From: Herbaspirillum sp. SJZ107
Lineage (GTDB): Bacteria; Pseudomonadota; Gammaproteobacteria; Burkholderiales; Burkholderiaceae_D
Direction: 5' to 3'
Assembly: GCF_006715485.1 (NCBI RefSeq)
Contig: NZ_VFNH01000003.1
Location: forward strand, 434,001 to 498,000
DNA: 64,000 bases
Shown: positions 34,953 to 43,135 of the stretch, piece after piece
How positions within the stretch are numbered: position 1 is the stretch's first letter
Layout: the number at the start of each line of letters is the position of its first letter
Notes under the pieces: generated by a model
The model's input: only the letters and a program-made list of their open reading frames with translations
Told to the model about the DNA's origin: nothing
Databases searched by the model: none
Program-made: the position numbers and the translations under genes

Positions 34953-36641
34953 TTAATCGATCATGAAGACCGGATAACGGCCCCACTCCGGCTCGCGCCA
35001 GCGCGCGCAGTTGGCGAAGATGAAGTCGAGCACCGCGCCCTGGTCCTGCAGCAGCGCCGGGTTGGCGGCCTTCCAGTCGGCGAACTTCGCCGCCAGCGCA
35101 GGTTCCTCGCGCAGCAGCTTTTCGGCCTCGTCCTCGAATACGTAATCCGAATATGCTTCCTTCTTTTCCAGGACGCTGTTGAAGAAGCCCCAGCGGAAGA
35201 AGCTGTCGTGGCCCAGCGGTTCCAGCATCTCGACCGCATAGCGCGCATTGTCCTGGTCGAGCCAGACGATGTGGTCGCCGGCACGCAGGGTGACGCTGGC
35301 GCAGCCGCGCTCCAGTTGCACGTCGTCGTGGAACATGTGGCCTTCGTAGGCGTTCGGGCGCGAGGTCACCGACTTCACGTGGTAGCACGCCACTTCCTGC
35401 TCGCGCTCGGACTCGACGCGCTCCATGCGCACGCCGTTCCACTGCAGGCGCTCGATCACTTCGCGCCACTGCTGCGGCACCACGTAGGCGCGCGGCGCGT
35501 AGACCACGATGTCGGCCGGGAAGCGGTTGTAGTACGGGATGTCCTTTTCGTAGGGCGCGCTGCGGTCGTACCACAGGCGCTGGTAGTCGCCCAGCAGGCT
35601 GGGTTTGTACTTTGCCTCGTAGCCCTTGAAGCGGAAGCTGGATGGGCTGGATGCGTCCATGTTCCAGTGGATCGGCCACTCGCGGCGGGTGCGGCCCTGG
35701 TCCTTGGCGGCGCGGCGCAACGCGACGATCCGCTCGCCATGTGCGACCGTGAAGCCGAGCGCCGTCTCGACCAGCGCGCGCATCGAGTGGTAGCGGTCGG
35801 CGAAGGGCTTCAGCATGTGGGTCTCGGGCATGAAGCCGATCGTGTGGTGCAGGGCCGCGTAGCCGGTCGAGAAGCGCGCGGTCTCCAGGAACTCGGCGAT
35901 GCCATCGTCCGGGCTGTCCTTGACCGGGTTCACGTAGGGGCAGGTCGGCCAGCCGCGCCGGTCCATCTCGGCGTACATGTGCGGCAGCATGGTATCGCGC
36001 AGAAAATCGCCCAGATCTCCGCCCAGCTTGTCGGCCTGGGTGTGGATCAGCGTCATCGTGTAGGCGTAGTCGGCGCCGTTGGAGGTATGGGTGTCGACCA
36101 TCACGTCCGGGTCCCAGGCCGTGAAGAATTCGTTGAACACGCGCGCAGTGAGGGTGTCGCACTTGACGAAGTCGCGGTTCAGGTCGAGGTGGCGGCTGTT
36201 GCCGCGGAAGCCGAACTGCTCGGGGCCGTCCTGGTTCACGCGCGAGGTATTGTTGCGGTTGAAGGCGCCGTCGACGTTGTACAGCGGGATGAAGATGAAC
36301 ACGGTCTTGCCCAGCGCGGCCAGGCGCTGCGGCTCCAGGCAGAAGTCGCGCACCAGCGCCATGCAGGCGTCGACGCCTTCCGGTTCGCCCGGGTGGATGC
36401 CGTTATTGTTGAAGAACACCGGCCGCCCTTCGCGCTTGATCTCGCCGCAATTGAAGGCGCCATCGCTGCTGACCACGCCGGCGTGGATCGGCACGCCCGC
36501 ATCCGAGGTGCCGATCCGGGAAAAGCGCAGTACGCGCGGATGCTGGCGCGCCAGGTCTTCGTACCAGGCGATGCAGTCGGCCCAGGTGGTGGTCTGGTTC
36601 TGGTTGCCCTTCTCGAAAGGCGTCTTCAATTCATTGGACAT
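34953..36641 (-). CDS. M14-family zinc carboxypeptidase
   Basis: A 562-residue M14 peptidase without signal peptide, so probably cytoplasmic. Zinc ligands are H83 and E86 in GIHPGEPEG and H185 in MVDTHTSNGA. The substrate-binding region GNSRHLDLNRDF and a later glutamate in AHGERIVALR or MPETHML are also seen. The C-terminal 180 residues are specific to this subfamily. I took the ATG at 36641, where homology to M14 proteins begins; longer upstream reading overlaps the kinase gene. It lies 31 bp after the kinase gene and 22 bp before the cytochrome fusion. It probably removes C-terminal residues or hydrolyses an amide in a small molecule. Substrate unknown. Confidence 0.82.
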   Translation of the reverse strand: MSNELKTPFEKGNQNQTTTWADCIAWYEDLARQHPRVLRFSRIGTSDAGVPIHAGVVSSDGAFNCGEIKREGRPVFFNNNGIHPGEPEGVDACMALVRDFCLEPQRLAALGKTVFIFIPLYNVDGAFNRNNTSRVNQDGPEQFGFRGNSRHLDLNRDFVKCDTLTARVFNEFFTAWDPDVMVDTHTSNGADYAYTMTLIHTQADKLGGDLGDFLRDTMLPHMYAEMDRRGWPTCPYVNPVKDSPDDGIAEFLETARFSTGYAALHHTIGFMPETHMLKPFADRYHSMRALVETALGFTVAHGERIVALRRAAKDQGRTRREWPIHWNMDASSPSSFRFKGYEAKYKPSLLGDYQRLWYDRSAPYEKDIPYYNRFPADIVVYAPRAYVVPQQWREVIERLQWNGVRMERVESEREQEVACYHVKSVTSRPNAYEGHMFHDDVQLERGCASVTLRAGDHIVWLDQDNARYAVEMLEPLGHDSFFRWGFFNSVLEKKEAYSDYVFEDEAEKLLREEPALAAKFADWKAANPALLQDQGAVLDFIFANCARWREPEWGRYPVFMID

Positions 36642-36672
36642 GGTGTGTGCGGTGAGGGTGTTTCCAAGATCG

Positions 36673-38175
36673 CTAAGATACCTCAGAAGCACCCCCGAGT
36701 GGCAGCGCGATCGCCACCAGCGTGCCCTCGCCCGGGGTCGAGCGTACCTGGATGCTGCCGCCGAGCGCGAACACGCGCTCGCGCATGCCGATGATGCCGA
36801 TGCCTTCCGACGCCAGCGCCGGATCGAAACCTTCGCCATCGTCCTGCACCTCGATCTGCAGCGCATCGCTGGCCTCGGACAGCACCAGGCTGACGCGCGC
36901 GTAACCGGCGCCGGCATGCTTCATGATGTTCGACAGCGCTTCCTGCACGATGCGGTAGGCGGAAATCGCCAGCTCGTTGCCGATCTTCGAAAAATCGCCT
37001 TCGGTATGGAAATCGAACACCACGCCGGCGCTGCGGTAGTGATTCACCATTTCCTCGACCGCGCCGTGCAGGCCCAGCATGTCCAGCACTTCCGGCCGCA
37101 GCCTGCGCACCAGGCGCCGGCCGTTGGCGTACAGGTCGAGCGCCAGCTTGGTGATGGCCTGGGCTTTCGCGGCGATCTGCTCGACTTCCGGTCCGGCAGG
37201 CGCCTTGTTGGCCAGCAGCTGGATGGTCTGCGATTCCAGGCGCACCGCGATCAGGGAAGCGTTGAGTTCATCGTGGATCTCGACCGCGATCGACTTGCGC
37301 TCGTCCTCGATGATGCTGTTGACCTTCTGGATCAGTTTTCTCTTGTCGGCGTCGGCGCGCAGCGCTTCGTTGCGCGAGGCCAGCAGGTCGCGGGTGCGCT
37401 CGGCCACCCGGTTTTCCAGGTCCCGCCTGGCGTCGTCGAGCGCCACCGACATCTCGCCGATCGAAGCCTGCAGCTCGCCGACCTCGCCGCCGGTCGTCAC
37501 CGGCAGCTGCACCCGCACGTTGCCGCCGCGGATGCGGCGCAGCACCGCGATCGCTTCGCGCAGCGGCACCGTCAGGCTGCGTGCCAGGATGAAAGCCAGC
37601 GCGCCGCTGGCGATCAGGGCCAGCGCCGCCATCGCCAGCTCGATGCGGAAGCGCTGCACCTGCTTGGCCAGCATGTTGGTCGGCGACATCGTCACGCGCA
37701 CGCGGCCGACCACTTCGCTGGTCATCGTCGGCGGGCGGATGTCGCTCGAGGCCGAGACGTGCGGCGTGCCGTTATCCGAGAACAGGTTGATCCACACCAC
37801 CTGCTTGCGGATCGGCGCTTCGTACCAGCGCCCCCCGGGCTGCGGCAGGATCGGGTGCTCGGACACCACGCCGACCCGGTTGCGGCCGGCGGTGTCGACC
37901 ACGTCGATGCGGTACACGCTGGTGTCCGACTGGACCAGGCCGTTGATGGTGAGATGCAGGTCGGACAGGTTGCCGGAGATGACGTTGTACTCGCTGGTCT
38001 CGGCCAGCGCGCGCGCCAGGATGCGGCCGCGTTCGGCCAGTTCCTCGTCGACCTGGGCCCGGTGCGCGTACCAGGAGTAGCCGACGAAGGCCGAGAACAG
38101 CAGTGCCACCGGCAGCATGGTGATGAAGGCCATGCGCAGGCCGATGCTCCAGCCGCGCCAGAAGCGCAGTGTCAT
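36673..38175 (-). CDS. Membrane sensor histidine kinase, NarX/HisKA_3 type
   Basis: A 500-residue kinase with TM1 (about 15-35), a periplasmic domain (36-179), TM2 (180-200), HAMP (200-255) and a coiled coil (DLENRVAERTRDLLASRNEA). The phospho-acceptor is H301 in VEIHDELNASL. The HATPase domain shows NELAISAYRIVQEALSNIMKHA and DDGEGFDP with a GIIGMRERV G2 motif, typical of kinases that pair with NarL-type regulators. The ATG overlaps the stop of the binding-protein gene by 4 nt. With the adjacent regulator and periplasmic binding protein it forms a three-component sensing unit, in which the binding protein probably docks on the periplasmic domain. Confidence 0.9.
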   Translation of the reverse strand: MTLRFWRGWSIGLRMAFITMLPVALLFSAFVGYSWYAHRAQVDEELAERGRILARALAETSEYNVISGNLSDLHLTINGLVQSDTSVYRIDVVDTAGRNRVGVVSEHPILPQPGGRWYEAPIRKQVVWINLFSDNGTPHVSASSDIRPPTMTSEVVGRVRVTMSPTNMLAKQVQRFRIELAMAALALIASGALAFILARSLTVPLREAIAVLRRIRGGNVRVQLPVTTGGEVGELQASIGEMSVALDDARRDLENRVAERTRDLLASRNEALRADADKRKLIQKVNSIIEDERKSIAVEIHDELNASLIAVRLESQTIQLLANKAPAGPEVEQIAAKAQAITKLALDLYANGRRLVRRLRPEVLDMLGLHGAVEEMVNHYRSAGVVFDFHTEGDFSKIGNELAISAYRIVQEALSNIMKHAGAGYARVSLVLSEASDALQIEVQDDGEGFDPALASEGIGIIGMRERVFALGGSIQVRSTPGEGTLVAIALPLGGASEVS

Positions 38176-39092
38176 GGCGGCGGCGCCGGTTTCGCGCCCG
38201 GAGGACGCCGGGCGAAGTGGCGCGCCGCGTCGTCCACGGTCACGTCGAGCGACTTCGCCACCCCCTCGTTGACGATGGTGCGGAAGTAATGCGGGAACTG
38301 CGGCGCCGGCAGCTGGCCGCCGGCGACGTAGGCGGCCGCGATCTCGGCCACTTGCGTGTTGATGTCCTCGACTTCGGAATAGGTCGTGCCGAGCGCGCCG
38401 GCCTTGACCATGTCGGCGGAAAAGCCGATCACGCCCTGCTTGTGGCGGTAGGTCGAGAGCAGGATGTTGCGGAAGTTCTCGGCGTTGTAGATGGCGGCGT
38501 CGGGCAGCGCCAGCAGCACGTCGGTCTGGGCGATGCGGTTCAGCAGGTCGTTGATGTCGTCGCCGCTCCTGCCGCCGCTGTTGTCTCCCTGGCCGGCGTC
38601 CAGCACCGTGACCTTGTCGAGCGCCAGCGCCGGCTTCAGGAAGGCGGTGTCGGCGCCCAGCAGCGCCGCCACCCGCACCGGCCGCCGGTACAGCAGCGCG
38701 GCCAGGCGCAGCTGGTCGGCGGGGGCCGGTTCGGCGTACACCGCCGTGATCGCCGCCGCCTGCGTCGGCGCCAGCCGGGCGGCGATGGTGCGGTAGACCT
38801 GGCTCGATGTGAAGGCGGAAACGACCACGCAATCGCAGCGGCGCGCCGCCACGTCGCGCAGCGCGCTGGGGCCGATGGCGACGTACAGGGTGCGGCGGCG
38901 CTGGGCCAGTTCGGTGCGGAACTTGCCGAAGATCGGGACCAGGCGCTTGACCAGGTCTTCGCTGATGCGGCGGGTGATGGCGCTGTCGTCGGCGGCCACG
39001 ATCTGGAAGCCGTAGTCGTGGACGGGGTCGGGTTTGGCGGCTTGGGCGCTCGTGGCCGCCAACAGGAGCAATGTGCCGAGCAGCTGACGCAC
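38172..39092 (-). CDS. Periplasmic binding protein (ABC sub-bind-like) of a sensing operon
   Basis: A 306-residue exported protein. The GTG at 39092 starts a signal peptide (RQLLGTLLLLAATSAQAA), 5 nt after the response-regulator stop. No ATG exists in this frame near the signal sequence. The body resembles ABC-transporter substrate-binding proteins of the TrpX/YtfQ-like PF04392 type: YVAIGPSALRDV, repeated Rossmann-like halves (RVAALLGADTAFLKPAL, DVLLALPDAAIYNAENFRNI) and KQGVIGFSADMVKAGAL. No permease accompanies it, and its stop is coupled to the kinase start. This supports a sensory rather than a transport job. Ligand unknown. Confidence 0.75.
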   Translation of the reverse strand: MRQLLGTLLLLAATSAQAAKPDPVHDYGFQIVAADDSAITRRISEDLVKRLVPIFGKFRTELAQRRRTLYVAIGPSALRDVAARRCDCVVVSAFTSSQVYRTIAARLAPTQAAAITAVYAEPAPADQLRLAALLYRRPVRVAALLGADTAFLKPALALDKVTVLDAGQGDNSGGRSGDDINDLLNRIAQTDVLLALPDAAIYNAENFRNILLSTYRHKQGVIGFSADMVKAGALGTTYSEVEDINTQVAEIAAAYVAGGQLPAPQFPHYFRTIVNEGVAKSLDVTVDDAARHFARRPPGAKPAPPP

Positions 39093-39097
39093 AGCGG

Positions 39098-39748
39098 TCA
39101 GGGCTCGATCAACCCATGCTTCACCGCCAGCTTGGTGATGTAAGCCTGGCGATGCACCCCCAGCTTCTCCTTCACCGACTGGCTGATATTGCTGATCGTC
39201 TTGCTCGACAAATTCAGCCGCTCCGCGATCTCGTTGTTGGTCAGCCCTTCCGCCATCAGCCGGAAGATCTCCAGGCTGCGCTCGTCCAGCTGCGATTGCG
39301 GCGAGACGTCGCCGCGGACCGCGATGCTGGCCAGGCGCTCGGCGATCTGCGGCGGGAAGTACAGCTTGCCGCCATGCGCGTGGCGCACCGCGTCGGCCAG
39401 GTCGGCCGGGTCGCAATCCTTGGTGACGAAGGCGTGGGCGCCGAGGCGGTAGGTTTCCTTGATCAGGCTATCCTGGTCGAACTGGCTGAGGAAGACGATC
39501 TTCGCCTGCGGATCGGCCTTCAGGATGTTCTGCGCCGCGTCCATGCCGGTCAGCTCGGTACCGAAGCGGATGTCGAGCACCGCCACGTCGGGCTTCTGTT
39601 CCGCATACATGGCCACCGCCTCGCTCGGGGTCTTGGCCTGGCCCACGACTTCCATGCCCTGGGCCGCCAGCGACATGGCGAAACCGGTCATCACGATCGG
39701 GTGGTCGTCCGCCAGCATCACGCGGATCGGCTTCTGGTCTTTCTGCAC
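39098..39748 (-). CDS. NarL/LuxR-type response regulator
   Basis: A 216-residue regulator with a receiver domain (D14, D15, phospho-acceptor D59 in VLDIRFG, S88, K110) and a C-terminal LuxR-type helix-turn-helix (about 150-210: LMAEGLTNNEIAERLNLSSK, then TISNISQSVKEKLGVHR). I chose the GTG at 39748 because a GGAGA sequence lies 7 nt upstream of it. An in-frame ATG at 39766 has no ribosome binding site. It heads a tight minus-strand run of five genes. The 221-bp region to the divergent TonB-family gene contains a palindromic operator candidate that it might bind. Confidence 0.88.
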   Translation of the reverse strand: MQKDQKPIRVMLADDHPIVMTGFAMSLAAQGMEVVGQAKTPSEAVAMYAEQKPDVAVLDIRFGTELTGMDAAQNILKADPQAKIVFLSQFDQDSLIKETYRLGAHAFVTKDCDPADLADAVRHAHGGKLYFPPQIAERLASIAVRGDVSPQSQLDERSLEIFRLMAEGLTNNEIAERLNLSSKTISNISQSVKEKLGVHRQAYITKLAVKHGLIEP

Positions 39749-39908
39749 TTTACATTCTCCGGGCATTCGTCGACTTGGGCTTGCCAATCTCTGGCACCTG
39801 CACCTACCACGGCATCGAAGCCGCAGCAGGCGCGCCCCGATTATTCCATACAAAGCCCGCAGAAGCGATCTGACAACTTGTGGAATTACAGACTACTATT
39901 AAATCCCT

Positions 39909-39937
39909 TTGCAAATTGCTAGGACCTAGCATATAGT
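39909..39937 (+). promoter_or_regulatory. Promoter with palindromic operator filling the spacer
   Basis: A -35-like TTGCAA (39909-39914) and a -10 TATAGT (39932-39937) are separated by exactly 17 bp. The spacer contains the palindrome TGCTAGG-A-CCTAGCA (39917-39931). It would drive the TonB-family gene 33 bp downstream. A protein bound here would block or remodel the promoter. Confidence 0.6.
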
Positions 39938-39969
39938 AATTCCAACACCTACCAACAAGGAGGATGGCC

Positions 39970-40650
39970 ATGCAGTTTTCTCATACCAACGAGGGTGGCA
40001 ACAAGGCCGGCAAGTTCCTGCTGGTCGCCGGGCTGCATGTCGCAATCGGCGCGCTGTTCATCCACGCCATGAACAGCCGCCACATTTCCCTGTCGCGGAT
40101 CAACGAGCAAGTGCTGGTCATGCTCGATCCGCAGCGCGTCGACCCGCCACCGCCGCAGCCGCCGTTGCCGATGCCGCCGCAATTGCTGCCGAAGATCGTG
40201 CCGCCCACGCTGGTGATGCCGGAACCCGAAGTGTCCGTGTCAGCGCCGCCGGATGCGGCGCCGGTGCATGCCACTACCACGCCCGACCCCGCGCCGGCGA
40301 CGGCCGGACCGGCACATGCGGTGCCGGATACGGCGCCCGCCGGGTCGCAGGCCAAGGCTGCTGGCAATCCGGTACGCACGGCGGTGCTGGCCGACCCGAA
40401 CGCCTGCGCCCTGCCCGACTACCCGGTGCGCGCCGCCCGCGAAGGCATCAGCGGCACCACCCTGCTGGCGCTGCTGGTCGGCACCGACGGCCGCGTGACC
40501 TCGTCGCGCATCGAGCGGTCCAGCGGCTCGCGCGACCTCGACCGCGCCGCCGTGAATGCCCTCAGCCTGTGCCGCTTCAAGCCGGCCTCGAACAACGGCG
40601 TGGCGGAAGCCGGCTGGGCGCAGCTGGCCTACGTCTGGACCCTCGATTAG
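39970..40650 (+). CDS. TonB-family energy transducer
   Basis: A 226-residue protein with one N-terminal membrane anchor (about residues 13-34), a proline-rich periplasmic spacer (DPPPPQPPLPMPPQLLP, then Pro/Ala-rich to about 130) and a TonB C-terminal domain (DYPVRAAREGISGTTLLALL, then RAAVNALSLCRFKPA). The AAGGAGG at 39957-39963 is 6 nt from the ATG at 39970 but directly abuts an ATG at 39964, so the former is taken as start. TonB couples proton-motive force to outer-membrane receptors, yet no exbB or exbD is nearby. Its control by the spacer palindrome suggests a conditionally expressed TonB paralogue. A terminator follows. Confidence 0.88.
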   Translation: MQFSHTNEGGNKAGKFLLVAGLHVAIGALFIHAMNSRHISLSRINEQVLVMLDPQRVDPPPPQPPLPMPPQLLPKIVPPTLVMPEPEVSVSAPPDAAPVHATTTPDPAPATAGPAHAVPDTAPAGSQAKAAGNPVRTAVLADPNACALPDYPVRAAREGISGTTLLALLVGTDGRVTSSRIERSSGSRDLDRAAVNALSLCRFKPASNNGVAEAGWAQLAYVWTLD

Positions 40651-40687
40651 CGCGACCGCCTCACCGAAGGTCATCGAACCCGTTTTT

Positions 40688-40723
40688 GCCCGCCCTACCC
40701 CCTCGGACCGGCGGGCTTTTTTT
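40688..40723 (+). terminator. Rho-independent terminator after the TonB-family gene
   Basis: Stem GCCCGCC / GGCGGGC with a 15-nt loop and seven T residues (40717-40723). It separates the TonB-family gene from the peptidase gene that begins 17 bp later. Confidence 0.8.
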
Positions 40724-40740
40724 ATGCCAAGGGAACCAGC

Positions 40741-43071
40741 ATGCGTCACGATCCAACTCTGCCCGGCATGCCGGGCGTGAATCCTGCCGCCGTGGCGCTG
40801 TCGCTGGCGGTGCTCGCCGTCCTGATCGGCTGGCTGTCGCTGCGCCCCCATGCAGTCCCTGCACCGGCCGCAGCGCCTGCATCCGGCTTCGTGGCGGCGC
40901 GCGCGCTGGCCCACGTGAACGCGCTGGCGCAGGCGCCGCGGCCGGCCGGCAGCCGCGCCAACGCCGCCGCGCGCGACTACATCGCCGCACAGGTACGCAG
41001 CCTGGGCCTGGAACCCGCGATCCAGACCGAGACCGTGCAGACGGCGGCGGAGGGTCCGATGCGCACCGTGCGCGTGACGCTGGCGACGGTGCACAATATC
41101 GTGGTGCGCAAGCCCGGCCGCGCATCCAAAGGCCATGCAGCGGGCGCCGGCGACGCCCCGGCCATCATGGCCACCGCCCACTACGATTCCGGCGCAGGCA
41201 CGCTGGGCGCGGCCGACGGCGCCATGTCCGCCGCGGCGCTGCTGGAAGCGCTGCGCGTGCTGCAGGCTGGAGCGCCGCTCGACAACGACGTGCTGTTCGT
41301 GTTCACCGACGCCGACAGCGGCGAAGCGCTCGGCACGCGCGGCTTCCTGGCCTCGCATCCGTGGGCACGCCGCGTACGCCTGCTGCTGCGCTTCGATAAC
41401 CCGGGCAACCGCGGGCCGCTGGCGCTGGTCGATGCAGCGCACGCGGACGGCATCGCCCTGGCCGCCTTTGCGCGCGCCGCACCGGCGCCCCAGGGGAATT
41501 CGTTCATGGCCGAGCTGTATGCCGACATCCGGCCGCGCAACACCGATGGACTGCTGCATGCGAACAGCGCTTCCGTGCTGCAGTTCGCGACCGGCGGCGG
41601 CACCCTCGGACGCGGCGCCGTCCACGACATCCCGCAGCGCCTGTCCGGCGCCAGCCTGCAGCACGAGGGCAACACCATGCTGGCCCTGCTGCGCGAGGCC
41701 GGCAACAGGCCGCTGCCGGCACCGGGTGCACGCGGCCAGGTGTTCTTTGCCGTACCCGGCCTGGGCATCGTGCATTACCCGTATGCGCTGGTCTGGCCCC
41801 TGACCGTGCTGGCGTGCGTGCTGAGCGTGCTGGTGTGCCGCAGCACCATGCGCCGCGCCCGCGTCGCCGGCACCGACATCATCCACGCCGGCTTCAATTT
41901 CCTGTTCATGGGTGCCCTGGTCACCTTCATCGTCCACCTCGGCCACGGCGCGCTGCCGGGCCTGGATTGGCGCTGGGACGCCGCCGTGCTGGCCGACGAC
42001 GAAGGCATCCGCTGGCAGGTGCTGGCCTTTGCCCTGCTGCTGGCGGCCGGCTTCATCGTGGTGCAGCGCAGGCTGCAGGCACGGCTCGGCGCCCTGTGCA
42101 TGCTGCTGGGCGTACTCTGCGTCGCCACGCTGGCGCTGGTGGCCGTGAGCTGGGGCGCGCCCGGCGCCAGCTATCTGCTGGCGTGGCCGCTGCTGGCGGC
42201 GCAGGGCGCCTTGCTGATGCTGCTGTCGAAGCGCTTTGCGAACCACAGGGTCGCGCTGCCGGCGCTGGCGGCGCTGCCGGCCGCGGTGCTGATCGTGCCC
42301 GCCCTGCGCGACAGCCTGGGGCTGGTATCGCCCACCTGGCTGGTGCTGCCGGCGGCGCTGGTCTTCACCCTGCTCGGGCTGTGCGGCCTGCTGCTGCACG
42401 AGGCCGGCGCGCGCTTCGTCGTGCGTCCGCTGCTGCTGGCCGCCGCAGCATCGATTGTCCTCGCCTACCTGGCCACGCCGCGGGTGCCGGAAATGCCGAC
42501 GCCGAACCAGATGGTGTATTTCAAGGACACCCCGAGCTGGCGCGCGTTCTGGCTGTATCCGCCGGTGCCGCTCGATCCCTGGACCCGCAGCGTGTTCCCG
42601 AACACCCTGCATCCCTACCAGCTGCCCTATCTGTTCGGCCCCAGTGGCAAACGGGTCTGGTATGCGGCAGCGCCGCGCAACGACGCCATCGCCTATCCCC
42701 ACCTGCTCATCGAAAAGCTCGAATGGCGCGGCGATACCAAGCACGTGGAATTCCTGCTGCGCTCGAAGAACCGTGCGCCGCATATCGCGCTGCGCATCGA
42801 CGGCGCCGGGCCGAAGCAGGCCAGCCTGAATGGCCGCGTGCTGACCGACACCTTCTACCGCGGCTGGCGCATCGACCTGTACGGCATGGAAGACCAGGAC
42901 CTGCGCTTCGCCTTCGATTTCTACGGCGATCCGGCGTTCACGGTCTTCGTCCAGGAATATCTGCCGGGGGTGCCGGAGCGCGACCTGCCGCCGCGTCCCG
43001 CCGCCATGCGCCCGGCGCTGCTGCCGCTCACCGGCACCACGATATCGGCCGACATCCTGCGCATCGAGTGA
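40741..43071 (+). CDS. Membrane M28-peptidase-like protein with altered active site
   Basis: A 776-residue protein laid out like vacuolar Pff1/ERMP1 peptidases: an N-terminal anchor (17-35), an M28 domain (about 50-320), then about eight membrane helices (340-590) and a C-terminal periplasmic domain. The first zinc motifs survive: H147 in ATAHYDS and D159 in GAADGA. The catalytic DGEE motif reads DADS (190-193), replacing the general-base and zinc-ligand glutamates. The YHTPxD zinc histidine aligns with G292 in GRGAVHDIPQR. It is therefore probably inactive as an M28 peptidase, or uses different residues. An intact M28 peptidase gene follows 64 bp downstream. Confidence 0.78.
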   Translation: MRHDPTLPGMPGVNPAAVALSLAVLAVLIGWLSLRPHAVPAPAAAPASGFVAARALAHVNALAQAPRPAGSRANAAARDYIAAQVRSLGLEPAIQTETVQTAAEGPMRTVRVTLATVHNIVVRKPGRASKGHAAGAGDAPAIMATAHYDSGAGTLGAADGAMSAAALLEALRVLQAGAPLDNDVLFVFTDADSGEALGTRGFLASHPWARRVRLLLRFDNPGNRGPLALVDAAHADGIALAAFARAAPAPQGNSFMAELYADIRPRNTDGLLHANSASVLQFATGGGTLGRGAVHDIPQRLSGASLQHEGNTMLALLREAGNRPLPAPGARGQVFFAVPGLGIVHYPYALVWPLTVLACVLSVLVCRSTMRRARVAGTDIIHAGFNFLFMGALVTFIVHLGHGALPGLDWRWDAAVLADDEGIRWQVLAFALLLAAGFIVVQRRLQARLGALCMLLGVLCVATLALVAVSWGAPGASYLLAWPLLAAQGALLMLLSKRFANHRVALPALAALPAAVLIVPALRDSLGLVSPTWLVLPAALVFTLLGLCGLLLHEAGARFVVRPLLLAAAASIVLAYLATPRVPEMPTPNQMVYFKDTPSWRAFWLYPPVPLDPWTRSVFPNTLHPYQLPYLFGPSGKRVWYAAAPRNDAIAYPHLLIEKLEWRGDTKHVEFLLRSKNRAPHIALRIDGAGPKQASLNGRVLTDTFYRGWRIDLYGMEDQDLRFAFDFYGDPAFTVFVQEYLPGVPERDLPPRPAAMRPALLPLTGTTISADILRIE

Positions 43072-43135
43072 TTTTGAAGGGAAGCGTATGCAATACAATG
43101 CATGCGCCTTTCACTCATTCACGCGTCAGGATTCC

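Noticed and set aside
40240..43098. 952-codon minus-strand open frame opposite the M28-like gene
   Set aside because: Gln/His/Arg-rich shadow without motifs; the plus strand encodes a clear M28-type domain and membrane helices.
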